DNA from: Salvator merianae
Taxonomy: Eukaryota; Chordata; Lepidosauria; Squamata; Teiidae
DNA length: 64,000 nt
Direction: 5' to 3'
Assembly: GCA_003586115.2 (NCBI GenBank)
Contig: QVOM02000034.1
Coordinates: 16,539,289-16,603,288, forward strand
Positions 1-11,813 of the stretch are shown one piece after another. Each line of letters opens with the position of its first letter. The first letter of the stretch is position 1. The notes under the pieces were generated by a model, which worked only from the letters and a program-made list of their open reading frames with translations, did no database searches and was not told the origin of the DNA. Made by a program: the position numbers and the translations under genes.

Positions 1-587
1 GAGGAATTAGACCTATGCAGCTGTGTTATGCCTGAAAGAAGGTTCAGCAGTCCCAGAGGGTCACATTTGAACCTTGGCCATTTGTCCTCCACTCTCCTGC
101 CTTCATGCCAGCAGTTGGTCAGTATAACTCATCAGCAGCCTCTTTCTTGTCCAGTGTGGATACAGGGTCTACCTACCCACAAGTTATACCACACTTTGAA
201 ACCATTTCCAAAGCAGGTGATTCATACCTAAAGAGGAGATTGCATTCCTTTGCATGGGGAAAATGCGTTGATTTTTCTCAAGTGATTTTTTTTTCAAAGC
301 TGGTACTTGGGAATTCCAGGTGGGAGTGAGAGGGCCTTTGTGATGCAGGTCAAAATTATAAACAATAAGAATACTGGGAAATTGATGGCTTGTGTGGACC
401 AATCATTGCACTGGTGGGGATGACATTCCAATGGGATGCCATGGAGTTGGGACTACTTCCTAAACATAAGGCAAGCTATATCCTGAAAGTGCTTTATGTA
501 CTTGTGTGTTCCACCCAGATGCGAAGTGCAAGCAGAACTGTTTATAAAGTGAGGGTATGCCTTGAGTGTAGCTAGGGCCTAAGACTG

Positions 588-680
588 GATCTGCACAGCA
601 CCTTTATGGTGCTTTGAATGTGCAATGAAGGAGCAGTGTCTGCATGTCACTGCCCCCTCACTGTGCATTCAATACAAAGG
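588..680. repeat. short repeat shared with 27,838-27,920
   Basis: The segment starts ggatc and ends near ATTCAATA. It shares ordered blocks with 27,838-27,920: a ggatc start, tttgaatg, a gcagtgtc core, a tctgc/ctgcc stretch and a final tg(t/c)(g/a)cattcaata. The tttgaatg start and cattcaa end are partly inverted copies, as expected of a small MITE. A weaker relative may lie near 22,541. The family is not recognised. Confidence 0.35.
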
Positions 681-1264
681 ATGGAGGAACGGCTTAACAT
701 GTTGATTCTCCTCTTCAGACTGAATTGAACCCCCATGAGTAGTGAGATCAAATTTAACTAACTCCCTTGATCATTAAAACTAAGCAGTACAAAGGAAGAG
801 CACAAAAACTGCATGGACACCACACTCTTCTCTTGCCATACCACAATAAGAATTGTTATGGCACTTGTATTGCAGAGTTGTTTGAAGACCTATAGAAAAC
901 TCCTGAGGTTCAAAATCCATCCTTTTAGGTAACTTATACACAGAGCATGATAAACTACTTCTAAAGTGTAGATTGATGTCAATTGAAGAACTACTTACTG
1001 GGGGTAATCTTCACTTGGTGTGATCTAGCACCAGACAGTAAACAATATGTATTATTTCATGCTGTACTGGGCAGGATTGAATGATCAAGCCTAAGATCAC
1101 AAGGGCGGCTGGCATCCAGGCACAAAATCAGAGACTGAGAATGAAAGTTAGCCTCCAAAACTGCCAGCTGGGCTGTTTTAGCTGGGCGACCAAAGCAACC
1201 TGCTTCCAGAGCTGCTTCCGAGAACCCAGTGAAACAATGCCAGGCTCCTTGCACCTGATAGACT

Positions 1265-1305
1265 GGATCAGCTGTCAGTGTCATTTACAAATGAACAGCT
1301 GATCC
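1265..1305. repeat. inverted repeat, 11-bp perfect arms
   Basis: The arms ggatcagctgt (1,265-1,275) and acagctgatcc (1,295-1,305) are exact reverse complements with a 19-bp loop. Each arm holds a CAGCTG E-box core. It may be a relic of a foldback element or chance; no function is assigned. Confidence 0.6.
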
Positions 1306-1685
1306 AAACCAAGTGCTTTGGAGACCACTTTTAAGCAATCTCCGATTGGAGCAGACTATGGTGCCATTTTTGTGCCAGAGGCGGCTCCAACACCTTGTTC
1401 CATGAAAGGCTTGGCCTCCCAGTAGACCAGTCCACAACATGGATGAGGTGTCCCACCAGGGCTGCTGAGCTTGTCCAAATGGTCCAGGACAGATCCAGCT
1501 TTCCTGTCCAGCACTAAATCATGCCAGGCAGAACCTTCAAAGCTGCCAATTTTCTCTTGATCTTCTGTCTCTCAGACAACTTTCTTCATGGCTAAGTAGA
1601 AGCAGCCTTAGTTCAAAAGCCCTTTCCAAGACATCATTTCATATCCTTGCCATTATCTCTTTTCTCCAGAACTTAAATACATAAC

Positions 1686-1717
1686 TTGTGTACATAACTC
1701 TTTTGTTATGTACACAA
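1686..1717. repeat. perfect hairpin, 13-bp arms, 6-nt loop
   Basis: The arm ttgtgtacataac (1,686-1,698) is followed by a 6-nt loop and its exact reverse complement (1,705-1,717). No target duplication or larger element is visible around it. A 13-bp perfect stem with a tight loop is unusual for random sequence, and a small foldback remnant is the simplest reading. Confidence 0.65.
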
Positions 1718-2559
1718 AACCTGTAGCCCCTCAAATGTTATTGGACCCCAGGTCTCATTAATCCTGGGCATGATGCAAGGTGGACAACGTTAGCAATTGA
1801 CTGGGGATGTCACTTTGCAGCATGCAAAGAGTGGGAAACAAAGGGAGAAAGACAAGTTTTGCGCATACTTACTCCCTGCTTGTGTGACAGGACTACATCT
1901 CCATTGCACCACAAAAGCACCTTAACTAGGGCCTGCAGGTAGCCAGTCTTCATTTCTGTAATGGAGGCCTATTGCCCTGCATGAGGCCTTGGTTAAGACA
2001 GCTTTGCTGCATAATGGAAATGCAGTCAATGAAGGCTGTGCTCAAATTACACGGGCCTCTTCTTCATATTGTCAAACAGGCATCATTGTAAGGCAAGCAG
2101 TTTGAATGCAAAACCCTGGGATAGATGTGGAACTTTGCACACAAGTTTTGTACTATTTATGCAAGTAGTGTGCAAGCTTGCTGTGCTTGCCATCACTTAT
2201 TTGCATAAACAGGAGGTAGGCAGACATAATAGGATGTGATTGGTGAGTGCATTTTCCCTCTTCCAAAAAAAACCCCCAAACCCTCATAAGATTGGTGTGA
2301 TGAGGTTAGTCTAGCCAGCCTCAGTGGGAAGAATGGAATCCCCTTCCCACTTGTGGCTGAAATCCCAAACAGTGCCTGCCTGCATTCCCCAAATGTTATT
2401 TCTTGCAGCCCTTGACAAAAAGTTCCTCCCTCCTACTATAAAGCAGCAGACGTATTTCATTAGGGGGATGAAACACCCTAGAGATTTAACAGTTTTTGAA
2501 TTTAGAAACTCTAGCAGGTTTTTTTTAGTTTACTGATAATGATCCTTGCCTTTTAAAAT

Positions 2560-2870
2560 ACCCCTCCCTCCGTCGTGCTGTAAGCAGAGCAGAAATGAAG
2601 CTGAGCCCATTTACAGCTGAGAAAATCAAGATGCCTCTCTATTTTGTCAGACGCATCTGTCTCTCCTAATGAATTAGTCTGATTACAGCTCCATCTCAAT
2701 CCCAGGCCAGATGTGAACTGTTAGCTCTTTGCACACTAAGCTGCGCTGTGCAGCCCGCAACATCTGACCGGCCAAATGTAAATGTGCTCCGGTGCAAATC
2801 TGCTTCACGGCTTGAAACCAGGAAAAAATTATCCTTGGAGATAGATTTTAATATGAAGAAAATTAGGTTT
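2560..2870. promoter_or_regulatory. candidate conserved non-coding element
   Basis: This 300-bp block has no repeat similarity to anything else in the window and is less AT-biased than its surroundings. It carries a near-palindromic homeodomain-type site CTAATGAATTAG (2,666-2,677), a following GATTACAG, and GTAAATGTGCTCC/GTGCAAATCTGC (an octamer-like GCAAAT). This looks like vertebrate developmental enhancer sequence, but the call is by texture and motif content only. Alignment to other amniotes is the deciding test. Confidence 0.35.
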
Positions 2871-4449
2871 GGGGCTGTAGATTTTTCTTCTTGAGATGAT
2901 TTGACTGTGATGATTAATGAAGAATGGAGGGTAGTTATAAGTCAAGAGGAGGTTAGCTCTGTTGCTTCTCAATGCGGGGGCGGGGGGGAGCTGGGAGGGG
3001 TGGGTCTTATTGAAAGAACTACCCGCAAAATACTGGAGAGGATGTTCTATCTATTATTAAATCACACCGTTCTTACTCAAACTACTAGATGTACAGTAAT
3101 AATACCACTTCCATACAGGTAAAGTTAAATAACATGATTAAACCTTCCTTGCTTCTGCTCATGGAAAGATTAATAAGGAGGTACAGCAAACTCACTGCTG
3201 CAATAGCGAAAATCATGAACTCCACTGGTTCTATTTTACAATGCTCTTTTGGAAGATATTCTGCATTTGCAGTATTTATTTATTCCCTTTATGTCCCATT
3301 GTCCCCCAAATAATCCAAGCAGGTGCGCTCTGTGCTCATCCCCTCCTTTTAGTCTCACAGTGACTCTGAAGTAAGTTAGGGCTTTTCTGCACCTGTTGGT
3401 ATTCCTTACCAGCAAGTGTACCAAGGGCCTCCCTTGTGCACATTGGGGTGGAATACAGGGAGGTGCCACCCAACGCTGGTATCTCCATCCATGCAGGACA
3501 GTGCATGATCCAGATCGAGACCCTTGATCTGGACCATTATTACAGCTCAATGTTGAGATCTAACAGACATGCTCCAGGAGAATACTCTAACACAGTGGAA
3601 ACTAAACCACGGAATATTAATTAGAATAGGGATATTTTATGTAAGTTCAAGTCCTTTTGCACTTTGACGTAATTCTTGCCCACTCACTAGCTTTTTTTAA
3701 AAAAGTTGTTCATAAGTGACCACTCTGCTCTTAATCCTAACTGGACATTGCCAGCCACATACCATGTTCCCTATACCATGATAATTCCAAGGGACAGTTA
3801 TCCCAGATTCTTCTTCTCTCTGTGCATGTGGCACTGAGTGTCGATGTCTAAGCCTAGATTGCAATACATTGGCAGCCCATGGAGAATGCCATGTCCATGT
3901 GGCAGACTGGTCCATTAGGAGATAATGCCTCCTAGGGAGCATGCTTATGGCTGAGACCACAGTGTGCCCAGTGGTGGACTGGACCAGCCATCTGCCATGC
4001 TCCAGGAAATGGGTCATTTCTGAGTGTCCACTGACAACAGCCCCAGCCAGCAACTTCAGAGGTCAGAAACCACAAAGTTGGGCTGGGCCATGGCAATGTG
4101 TACAACCCATGATACATCACTCAATCCGAACCAAGACCAGCCTGCATAACTCACATCTACATGCACTGGATGGAAGTTACATTGTTTTCAGATTGTATCT
4201 CTCCTATGTTTGGGGCCCAGCAGTTGATATTAAATAGACCACTGGCTTATACTTCTATTCCCTGTCTCTGTAATATGGAAGACAAGAACACTAAGCAAGG
4301 GAAATAATCTGTTTAATTCACCGTACAGATTTGAACTCTTATCTGCCACTTACTATTCCAGCATTCTAGCTACTATGCCATCTGGATCTCTAACAAATGT
4401 TCTACTATATAAAGACCTGAAACTAAAGCACTAGAGGATTGTGCAAACA
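2871..4449. other. gene-free DNA with SINE/LINE-tail-like scraps
   Basis: No gene is recognised. At 3,279-3,375 a tttatttat...tcccattgtcccc stretch followed by ctcacagtgactctgaagtaagttaggg resembles the tail and body of amniote SINE/L2-type repeats ('cctgtgaggtaggttagg'). At 4,325-4,385 a 'gatttgaactc ... ctagctactatgcca' stretch resembles the reverse complement of a tRNA-like SINE head. Both are too decayed to bound firmly. Confidence 0.4.
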
Positions 4450-4805
4450 GAAGTTCATTGGTTTGGCTCGAATCAAACCAAACCTTGTTTGATTCAGTTC
4501 AGTATAGAACCAAGTTGAACAAGCTCAGTTCTAGATCAAATGTCAAACAGTTTATGAGCACTTGTGGATGTTAAAAAAAATAAAGTACATTAAAAGCCCT
4601 CTTTAAAGGGCCAGAATGGGGTAACGTTTGAACACTCTTGATTGAACAGTTTGGTTCAACCTGTTTCAAATGAACACCCTTGGTTTTGTTTGAATCAAAC
4701 CAGCCCCTTTTGAACAGGGGAGTGGTTTGCTTCCAATCAAACTGGGTCAAGCCATTCAGTTTGTTTCAAACCAAATGAATGTGAACCAAATTTGCACATC
4801 TCTAA
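4450..4805. repeat. GAATCAAAC/GTTTGATTC-rich interspersed repeat
   Basis: The block is made of many imperfect forward and reverse copies of gaatcaaacc, gttcaa and gaacaagttt-like words. It ends ccaaatttgcacatctct. Similar 'gaac-gttc' texture occurs at 12,930-13,050 and 44,535-44,645, so this is likely an interspersed, possibly DNA-transposon-derived family rather than a local accident. The family name is not known to me. Confidence 0.45.
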
Positions 4806-7800
4806 ATAATGCATAAAATTGATGGCTGTATATCAGTATAATATAAAGAAATATTATCAGCAGTTGCCTCGTCTTTGGAAATTGGTTAACACTTAGATGT
4901 GGGGGTTTGATGTGGATTTGTTTCTTTTTTTAATTTAAATATAGCATCTATAATCCTCCACCTTGTCTAATGCACTTGATTTTAAATCTTCTGCTGTCAA
5001 ACATAAGCAATGCCCATCGATGTGTAATTTTCTAAATGACTATTTACTCAGATTGAAATAAATATTTTTCAATGCATCTTTATGCAAAATATACATTTGC
5101 ATGCCATCAAATGTAAATTATGTCTTTTTATGAACAAATATTCCCATACCAAAACTGCACTACAAAATGCAAATGACTTGGAGCTATATTCCTACCTACA
5201 AGTTGGAGTCTATTGGATTCTGACAGGTCATATTAAAACTTTGAGGAGAGCAGTGTTCAGATCTAGACATCGTTAGAATCTGCATAGCACCACTATGATG
5301 TCGTGAGGATATCTTAAAGGTAGTACCTACAACCTTCATGGAAAGGGGATCTGATGGAAGGAAGCAGTGTCTACACAACCCTACACTTATCCAGTGCACA
5401 GCCTACTGTAAGTACTCCTGAAAAAGTGATAAATGTAGAAGAGAAGCAAGCACTGTGACAGTGCATACTCCCACTCTTCTACTGTAATGTAATGAACTGT
5501 TTTTTAACTGGCTTGGGGGGAATAGCTCTTCTTCAGTTATTCCTATGGGACTTTAGCTGTAAAAAGTAGGTTTCACAAGGCAGAATGCAATTGACCGAGG
5601 TGGAATCAAAAGGATAAGGGTCAAAGAAGGAGTTCTGCAGACTGATAGTATGCAAATTTGAAAATTGTTAAATCACAAAAAGAAACAGCACTTTAAAATA
5701 GCAAAAGCCTTACGATAGCAAGCAATGGACTTGGAAAAAGCAGCAGCAGCTAGATTACAGGCAACAATCAGAAGCTTGTTAAAGTGTCAATCAAATTGTA
5801 TCAGGCAACAAAAGTATCAAGCTAACAATAAGCAATATTTGGATTTTGTGGCAGAATGTTCTCAACTTGTAAGGCAGCTATAGTACTTTAAATTGAACTG
5901 CAGAGACTCTTCCCTTGAACAACTCATAATAGAAATTTAACAGGAGCTCCTAAAAGTGATTTACAGCTGATCTCATGCCCATTCCAAAGCCCACATCCTC
6001 CCAACTTGACCACATCTGGTTCAACCCAAGAGCACTCTCTGACTTGGCTTCAGATCCCAGTTTGAAACCCCCACCCCATCTCAATACATTCCTCCCAGCT
6101 CTAGTTAAATAACAAAAATAACAAATGAAGGGGGCAACAGAAAGAGTTCTCACCCTCTAAGAGTTCTTGCCTTCTTTACCAGGGTAGAAAGGAAAAAGAG
6201 TGCTTGCAAGTGTTTGCAAGTGAGCAAGCTGTCCCTGCACGGCCAGATTGTAATACTGGGCTAAAGTGGAACATTTGGAAGTGTACTAAAGTGATTCCTG
6301 CAAAGGGGTGGCTCTTTTCAGATGGCAGCGAGTTGGAGGGATGAAGATTCAAGCTGGGTGGCTTGGAACCTAGCAGGCAATGGATAAGGGAAAGAAAGGG
6401 CTCTATCTCAAGGCAAAGCTGCAAAGCAGTGCAGTAACAATCCTCAGAAAAGTTGAAAGTTCTCAGTTCAGTTTCAGCAGGAGGAAGGAGATAGGAGCAA
6501 GTGCTTCTTCTACTTCCCAGAACTTAAGCCAACACTCAGGTACAGAAGCAAGGAAGAGATTTCACTCAAGACTTCAGGATGCATCAGTGGAGGCAGGAAG
6601 CAGGAGGCATCTACCAGCCAGTAGCTTGCAATCTCAATGGGTAGAGAGAGGTAGAATGGATGACCTCTCAGTGTTCTTCAGCAGAATGATGTTCAGCAGT
6701 AAAAGGGAATTTCAGCATGTAAGGGGAGGTTACCAACCACCTGAAGAAGTGAGACTAAACTCGAGGTTTTATACCTATGTTTGGGAAGAGAAGGGAGGGA
6801 TTTTGACAGAAGGGCCGAGTGTTTCTGCTTTTGGTACTATTATGCACACCACCATACAATGGTGCACATGACTCTAAAGGTGAGGGAACGTGATCCCAAG
6901 CAAGGTTACATATACCTGTTTACTATGAAGCAAGATGCTATGCTAATCAAGGTGTCAATAAATCAATCAACCAGTCAGTCACTGAGTATAGCATAGATTG
7001 GGGAAAAACACAATACATTGGTTGCAATTTTTCCCCAGGATTGTGAACCAAGTAAATCTGAGTATTTACATTTGGCCAAGCTGTCCCTGAGTTAATCAAG
7101 AAGGAACATCAGGCTAACTGGGCTGGTTGATTTCTGAAGAAAGGCTTTGATCTGAAGTAAACTCGTGTATCATGTTTGCATGCCTTGAGGAGTTTCCTCT
7201 GGTTGTGGTTACAATTTCCTTTAGCAAACTATCCTTGAAGCTATAGGGGAAGGGGCGGGCTCACTTGCCAAATTCAAAAACGTACTTTTGTTTTACTGTT
7301 GGATACAAAATGGCTTCTTAGGTCTAATCCATAGGGTTTTACAGTCTCTGTACCTATACAGCCGTACAAGACATGGTCTGCAGAATGCATGCATGACTCC
7401 TGTTATACACGTGTCTTTGCCTAGCATCTGTAATACTAGCACACTGCCTCACTAGCTAAGACATGCAACCTTAGCAGTGTGCTTTCTTTGGAATGAATAG
7501 TACAGCACTGCTTTTGGAAACACAGGAAATACCTCACTTCTGAGACCATTTCCCATGTTTGTGAAAACTGCTAGAAACATCATGGCTGGGGAATGAAAGT
7601 TCCCCTGCTGTAATGTATGCATAGCTGGAAGTTGTGGCAAGCATGAGAACAGCATAGTGCTACTTTATAAACAGAGCAGAATGCATAGTTATACAGATCC
7701 TGCTTTAGCCCTGAAGTTCACTGTATGACCTAGCGTCAGTCAGTACATCTCAACCCAACCTACCTCAGGGATGACAGTAATGAGAATAAAAACAGAGCTG

Positions 7801-8455
7801 CAAAGAGAACCACATCTGTTATTTTGAACTCCTGGAGGGGAAAGTAGTATATATACGGAAAAAATAAATAAAACTAAAAAAAAATTGTTATGCAAATAAA
7901 GGAGTAAGCACATGGTACTCTGTCTATTTTGCAAGAGGTAAATTTAAACTCATTTGAAATCACTTCAATACATATGTGACCTCCTTGATCTGTGAGGTTT
8001 TTGGATACACTGGACAAAGGAGGGATCAAAAAAATCACCATTCACCTCTTGCAGGTGAGGTCTGAGTTATTTGCAGATGTAGCAGTAAGATTGCTGCAAA
8101 AGAATAGCTTACAGGGTCTTCTGATGGAGCAGCTAGTCATATAAAGCTGGTTAGAGAAGGCTTCTAACAGGATGAAACTACTATTAAAAATGGACTGAAT
8201 ATGCCAAACTTTTTCTATATTTGAAAAGTCTGTATAAAGGACTTTATCTGACTCCAAAGCACCAATCCCCTCTTGTGAACTCAGTCTGCAACAAGAAGTT
8301 ACCTTGACATAACCAGAGCTGTTTAGCTCTGCAATCTAGGTAACTTTTGACATCTTATCTACTAACAGCTTTAATGCTCTAACAATATATTCAGTTGGAT
8401 CAAAATAATCACATATATCCTACTGCATATGCAGCAGTAATAGCTACTAAGGATG
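4806..8455. other. gene-free DNA, no repeat firmly recognised
   Basis: I see no coding exon, RNA gene or clear transposon. The longest frame (6,380-6,871, 163 codons, plus) has low-complexity Ser/Arg-rich composition without a domain signature, so I do not call it. The minus strand near 6,765-6,780 has a TATAAAA-like word, but no LTR boundaries could be found. Confidence 0.5.
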
Positions 8456-8462
8456 TTCCAAA

Positions 8463-8490
8463 CTACCATTTGTGCTTTCACAAATGGTAG
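8463..8490. repeat. perfect hairpin, 12-bp arms, 4-nt loop
   Basis: The arm ctaccatttgtg (8,463-8,474), loop cttt and exact reverse complement (8,479-8,490) form a tight stem-loop. No flanking inverted-repeat element was found. Confidence 0.65.
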
Positions 8491-8667
8491 GATAGACCAC
8501 AGACTACCTGATAGTTCTGGCTGTTTTTGGCACTACTCCCTTATTCCTGAGAAGTACATGATGTGAGGAACTTACCCACTTTCTGAGCACATACTCACTG
8601 CCATTACAGGCATCCTCATGTGTGGGGTTCCAATGTAGAAAGCCTCAGCATATATCTGAGCATCTGT

Positions 8668-8700
8668 GATGATGTCATGAGCATGCATGATGACATCACG
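8668..8700. promoter_or_regulatory. dyad of two CRE/ATF-like sites
   Basis: TGATGTCA (8,670-8,677) and TGACATCA (8,691-8,698) are exact inverted copies around a central GCATGC palindrome. Two further half-site words follow (cgttgacgc, 8,708 onward). TGATGTCA-type octamers are bound by ATF/CREB/AP-1 family bZIP proteins. The arrangement may be functional or may be part of an unrecognised foldback repeat. Confidence 0.3.
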
Positions 8701-8709
8701 CACATGCAC

Positions 8710-9320
8710 GTTGACGCACACGACAACCCCCAAGAAGTGACCAATAATGGTGGCAAGTAATCATCTGGAAAATAAGTCCCCAGCATCACCCATACTCCTC
8801 AGGAGTAAGGTAGGAATGCCTAAAAGAGCCAGGACTGTCAGGTAAAGCACCTCTTCTGCCATTCATCAAAGTATGAACAGCAGTTCAAGCACATGCCTAA
8901 TAACTACCATTCTGCTGAATGCCTAAAATGACTTTGATTGGCTTGCAAGTGCAGGGGGAGGGTCTTATTGGAAATTTATCTAAAGCCTTTGAACTCAGAA
9001 AACAACAAGCAAAAGATGCTTTAATGCCCCATACATCAACGCTTCATCTGCTGCTATCTGCTAACTTCAAAGCCTTTGGACAAACCCTGGTAAGTCACTC
9101 CCATTCGCTGCACACCAATACCAGGCACTGCTGGTACCATCCACTTGTCTTTAAAAGGAAATGTGTGAAGCAACTGCACAAAGGCTAACAGGAAGATAGA
9201 TGCACACACATCTGGACAAACATTTATTGTTAAGTTTGTTTATTATCATCCATTACCTCCAAAGAGTTCAAGATAATACACATTTTACTTCATTTCAACA
9301 TAATCACTATCCTGTGATGC
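8710..9320. other. gene-free DNA
   Basis: I see no gene. At 9,228-9,320 a 'ttgtttattatcatccattacc ... cctgtgatgcc' stretch has the look of a heavily decayed SINE/L2-type tail, without firm boundaries. Confidence 0.4.
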
Positions 9321-9322
9321 CA

Positions 9323-9495
9323 GGTTGCACCCACATACTTTAAAAAGCAGCTCAAAAGCAGTTTAGTGGTGGTAGCGTGTGGTTGCTAGCATTTCCATCC
9401 CATCTCTAATTCACATAAAAGGCCAGAAAATGCATTCTGAAAGTGCACGTGGGCTCATATGCAGACACTACCACCCCTAAGCCCCTTTTTGGCAT
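9323..9495. mobile_element. MITE family J, decayed copy
   Basis: The left end (tgcacccacatactttaaaaagcagctcaaaagc, split by small changes) matches the left terminus of the better copy at 10,727-10,955. Shared internal words follow: a gtggtagcg/gaggtagtag region, 'aattcacataaaaggcca' and 'aaatgc', then a 'taccacccctaagcccc' end equivalent to 'taccatctgtaagccac'. The right terminus has eroded. No coding capacity; class undetermined. Confidence 0.45.
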
Positions 9496-10079
9496 ATTGT
9501 CGCATTGCTTGTGAGAGGCACCCTCAGGAGGTACCTCCACTGGAGGGAGCCACCTTTGCAGACTCAGCAAGAAATCTGATGGTTCCATCGCTATCACCAA
9601 GGCCACAGTTTTCAAGCTGCCTCTTATGCAAACATGGCATGTTTCACTGCAGCAATGGCTGGCTTGCTGAACGTTTTGCACCTAGGAGAAGTTTGAAGTC
9701 TCTCCATGCACTCTCCCGCCCCTTCAGTGTGGGGTGCTGTGGAGACGGGCAGACTTTGATGTGCCTCCAAGGTGTTTCAAACTCGTGTGGAGACAGGTGT
9801 GTTTTTTTTTTTTACTATTTATAGACACAACCCAAGTTAGACCAAAAGGGAGTCTTGCCCAGTGCTTCAATGCTAAGGATTTGAACTGAGGTCCTCCTGG
9901 CTTTTAGTTCAGTACTCAGACTTCTCTGGTATAACAGAAGAAATGATCTAGTAAAACGAATTGCACACTGGAACTGCATTTTCACACTGTTTCTAGGGGA
10001 GCATGAACAGAGAAGATGCAAGATTTGCCCCTTGTTAAAGCAACTTTTGAGTCAGTTTCCCATAAAAAGTCTTTGTGAT
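9496..10079. other. gene-free DNA
   Basis: No gene is recognised. The 121-codon plus frame that crosses this stretch is Cys/Ser/Leu-rich with no recognisable domain, starts inside the MITE remnant and runs into a poly-T tract at about 9,802, so I treat it as chance. At 9,870-9,925 'atttgaactgaggtcctcctggc' resembles a reverse-complement SINE head. Confidence 0.45.
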
Positions 10080-10480
10080 TATTTTCTAGCTAGAAACATT
10101 GTCATAAAAATGTGCATTTAACCTGCATGATCTGAAATGTATACTGCCACAGATGCCATAAAAGTCTAAACTTAATCATACATAATGCAAGTGCGGGTTT
10201 TCTCCCATTATTCCTATATCTGGAAAGTTTCAGCTCTGGGGCCCTATCAATATTTATTCATGCACCGTGAACTAGAACCTGTGATTATTACTCATATAAT
10301 CTCTTGCTTTACAAGCTTCAAGTCAGAAGAATAAAACCACATCTGCTCCTGCTCGTTCCCCATATTTTATTCAATGTTTTAACAGCTTTGCTGTAAATAT
10401 CTCATCCATTACGATTCAGTTGTGACTGTATCAACTTCACATCTCCTGCTTTATTGCTGTCATTACAGTTAAACAACGCA
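10080..10480. promoter_or_regulatory. candidate conserved non-coding block
   Basis: This is unique, AT-rich sequence with clustered homeodomain/Hox-like words (ccataaaa, cttaatcat, tttattcatgc, gtgattattac, ccattacgatt) and no resemblance to the repeats in this window. It is flanked by MITE copies but free of them. The texture suggests a selected enhancer or merely old unique DNA; only cross-species alignment can decide. Confidence 0.25.
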
Positions 10481-10726
10481 CTGTTAGTTAAAAAAAAATT
10501 AACAAGTTTATTGTTCTCACCAGTCAGCCATCTCAGTTTGTTGAGTCCACATAGTGTTATTGGTTATAAATCAAAACTGGGCCTGATTGAAACATTGCTT
10601 TTGTTAGGAAAATGATGTGACTGTTCAGCAACTGATGAAATGTTGCCAAAAAGGGAGGCACTTCGTACTGAGCAGGGATTATTAGTCGATGATGACTTTT
10701 TTTCTTGAACACGGAAGGAAACGGAG

Positions 10727-10955
10727 GCTGCATCCGCACACAATTTTAAAAAAGCAGCTCAAAAGTGAGTTAGAGGTAGTAGAGTCCATATGTTAGTGCT
10801 TCTAATCCACATTAAAGGCCAGTAAATGCCCTTCCAAAATACATTCTCTGGAACATAATATGGATTTAAAGGTGGAATGGAAACACTAGTGTCCACATGC
10901 TACCATCTGTAAGCCACTTTTGAGCTGCTCTTTTTAATGTGTATGAATGGAGTCT
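10727..10955. mobile_element. MITE family J, best copy (about 230 bp)
   Basis: The left end ggctgcatccgcacacaa plus ttttaaaaaagcagctc is mirrored at the right end by gagctgctctttttaatgtgt plus a degraded atgaatggagtc. The 'agcagctcaaaagtg' / 'cacttttgagctgct' arms are exact inverted copies. There is no open frame, so it is a non-autonomous inverted-repeat element. A decayed relative lies at 9,323-9,495. A target duplication could not be assigned. Confidence 0.6.
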
Positions 10956-11198
10956 GAATGGCTTAAAGCTGTGGCACTGGTTAGATCTGCCAGCATCATT
11001 TCTCTGATTCTCTTATGCAATTTCTTAACATCCTTGTGCATTTTTGAACATTGCTTTTGCATAAGGGACCCACTAGACCCAGAACAGTACACAGATGGAA
11101 ACATAATTATTCTATGCATTTCCTAGTTCCCTAAATTTTGCAATGTTGCAGGTATGGCTGTAAAAATAGCTAAAACACACACACACATCAATTTAACA

Positions 11199-11614
11199 GT
11201 CCCTCTGTACTTACTTGTGTAAGTCTGGATCAGTGGATCCAGACCAGGAAGGGTCTGGTCCTGATCTATTCTGGATTAGCCCCCGCACCAGCCCTAATGT
11301 CCAGGAATGACAGTCCCTGGCCTCAGAGCCCCCAGGGGGCCCATTTCAGCAATGCAACAAGGCATGCCACTAAAATGGATCCCTCATGGACCTAATACAC
11401 CAGTAGACCTCAAGGTTTACCAGTACTCCAGAACTAAAGTGGACCAGGAGGTCATTTTGGGCTTCCTGATCCAGAACATGTTCCATCTCATGCAGATAGA
11501 GTGTACCAGCTGTGGCTAGTGGTCACAGGGTCTCTCTACTATGCACCACCATGTAGACAAAAGAGGCCCTGAAGTTGACAAAGATGTGGAACAGAGCTAA
11601 GTGCAGAAAGGGCC
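11199..11614. mobile_element. probable MITE related to family F
   Basis: The left end gtccctctgtacttac and right end gtgcagaaagggcc resemble the terminal inverted repeats of the clean family F copies at 47,860-48,040 and 50,313-50,492. The interior is longer and different, with internal palindromes (tctggatc...gatccaga near 11,226-11,243). No transposase frame; a long non-autonomous relative is likely. Confidence 0.4.
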
Positions 11615-11813
11615 TAAGATTATAAGATGATAAAGAATGTAAAAAGAAGAAATAATTTCCTGTGTATCTGTTATCTATTGGTCTTGGTTGAGGAAGAGTG
11701 GAAGCTATAGCACCTGCCTTCTAAATAGGCTCTAAAAATTTGGTTGTGGTAGTAACAAGCAATAGGGAGTTAACATCTATAGAAGAATCCATGCTATACC
11801 ATAATGGCACTAT

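Larger units (their letters stand above)
1..2555. other. gene-free unique DNA
   Basis: I see no exon, RNA gene or intact transposon here. The open frames are all under 80 codons and have no family signature. The stretch holds a weak MITE-like segment at 588-680 and two hairpins (1,265-1,305 and 1,686-1,717), listed separately. The rest looks like ordinary AT-rich intergenic or intronic sequence. Confidence 0.6.

Noticed and set aside
3941..4237. 98-codon plus frame overlapping a 118-codon minus frame
   Set aside because: Overlapping open frames on both strands without any family match are expected by chance in this composition.
6380..6871. 163-codon plus frame
   Set aside because: Low-complexity Ser/Arg/Gln composition, no domain, no splice or promoter context; length alone is not enough.
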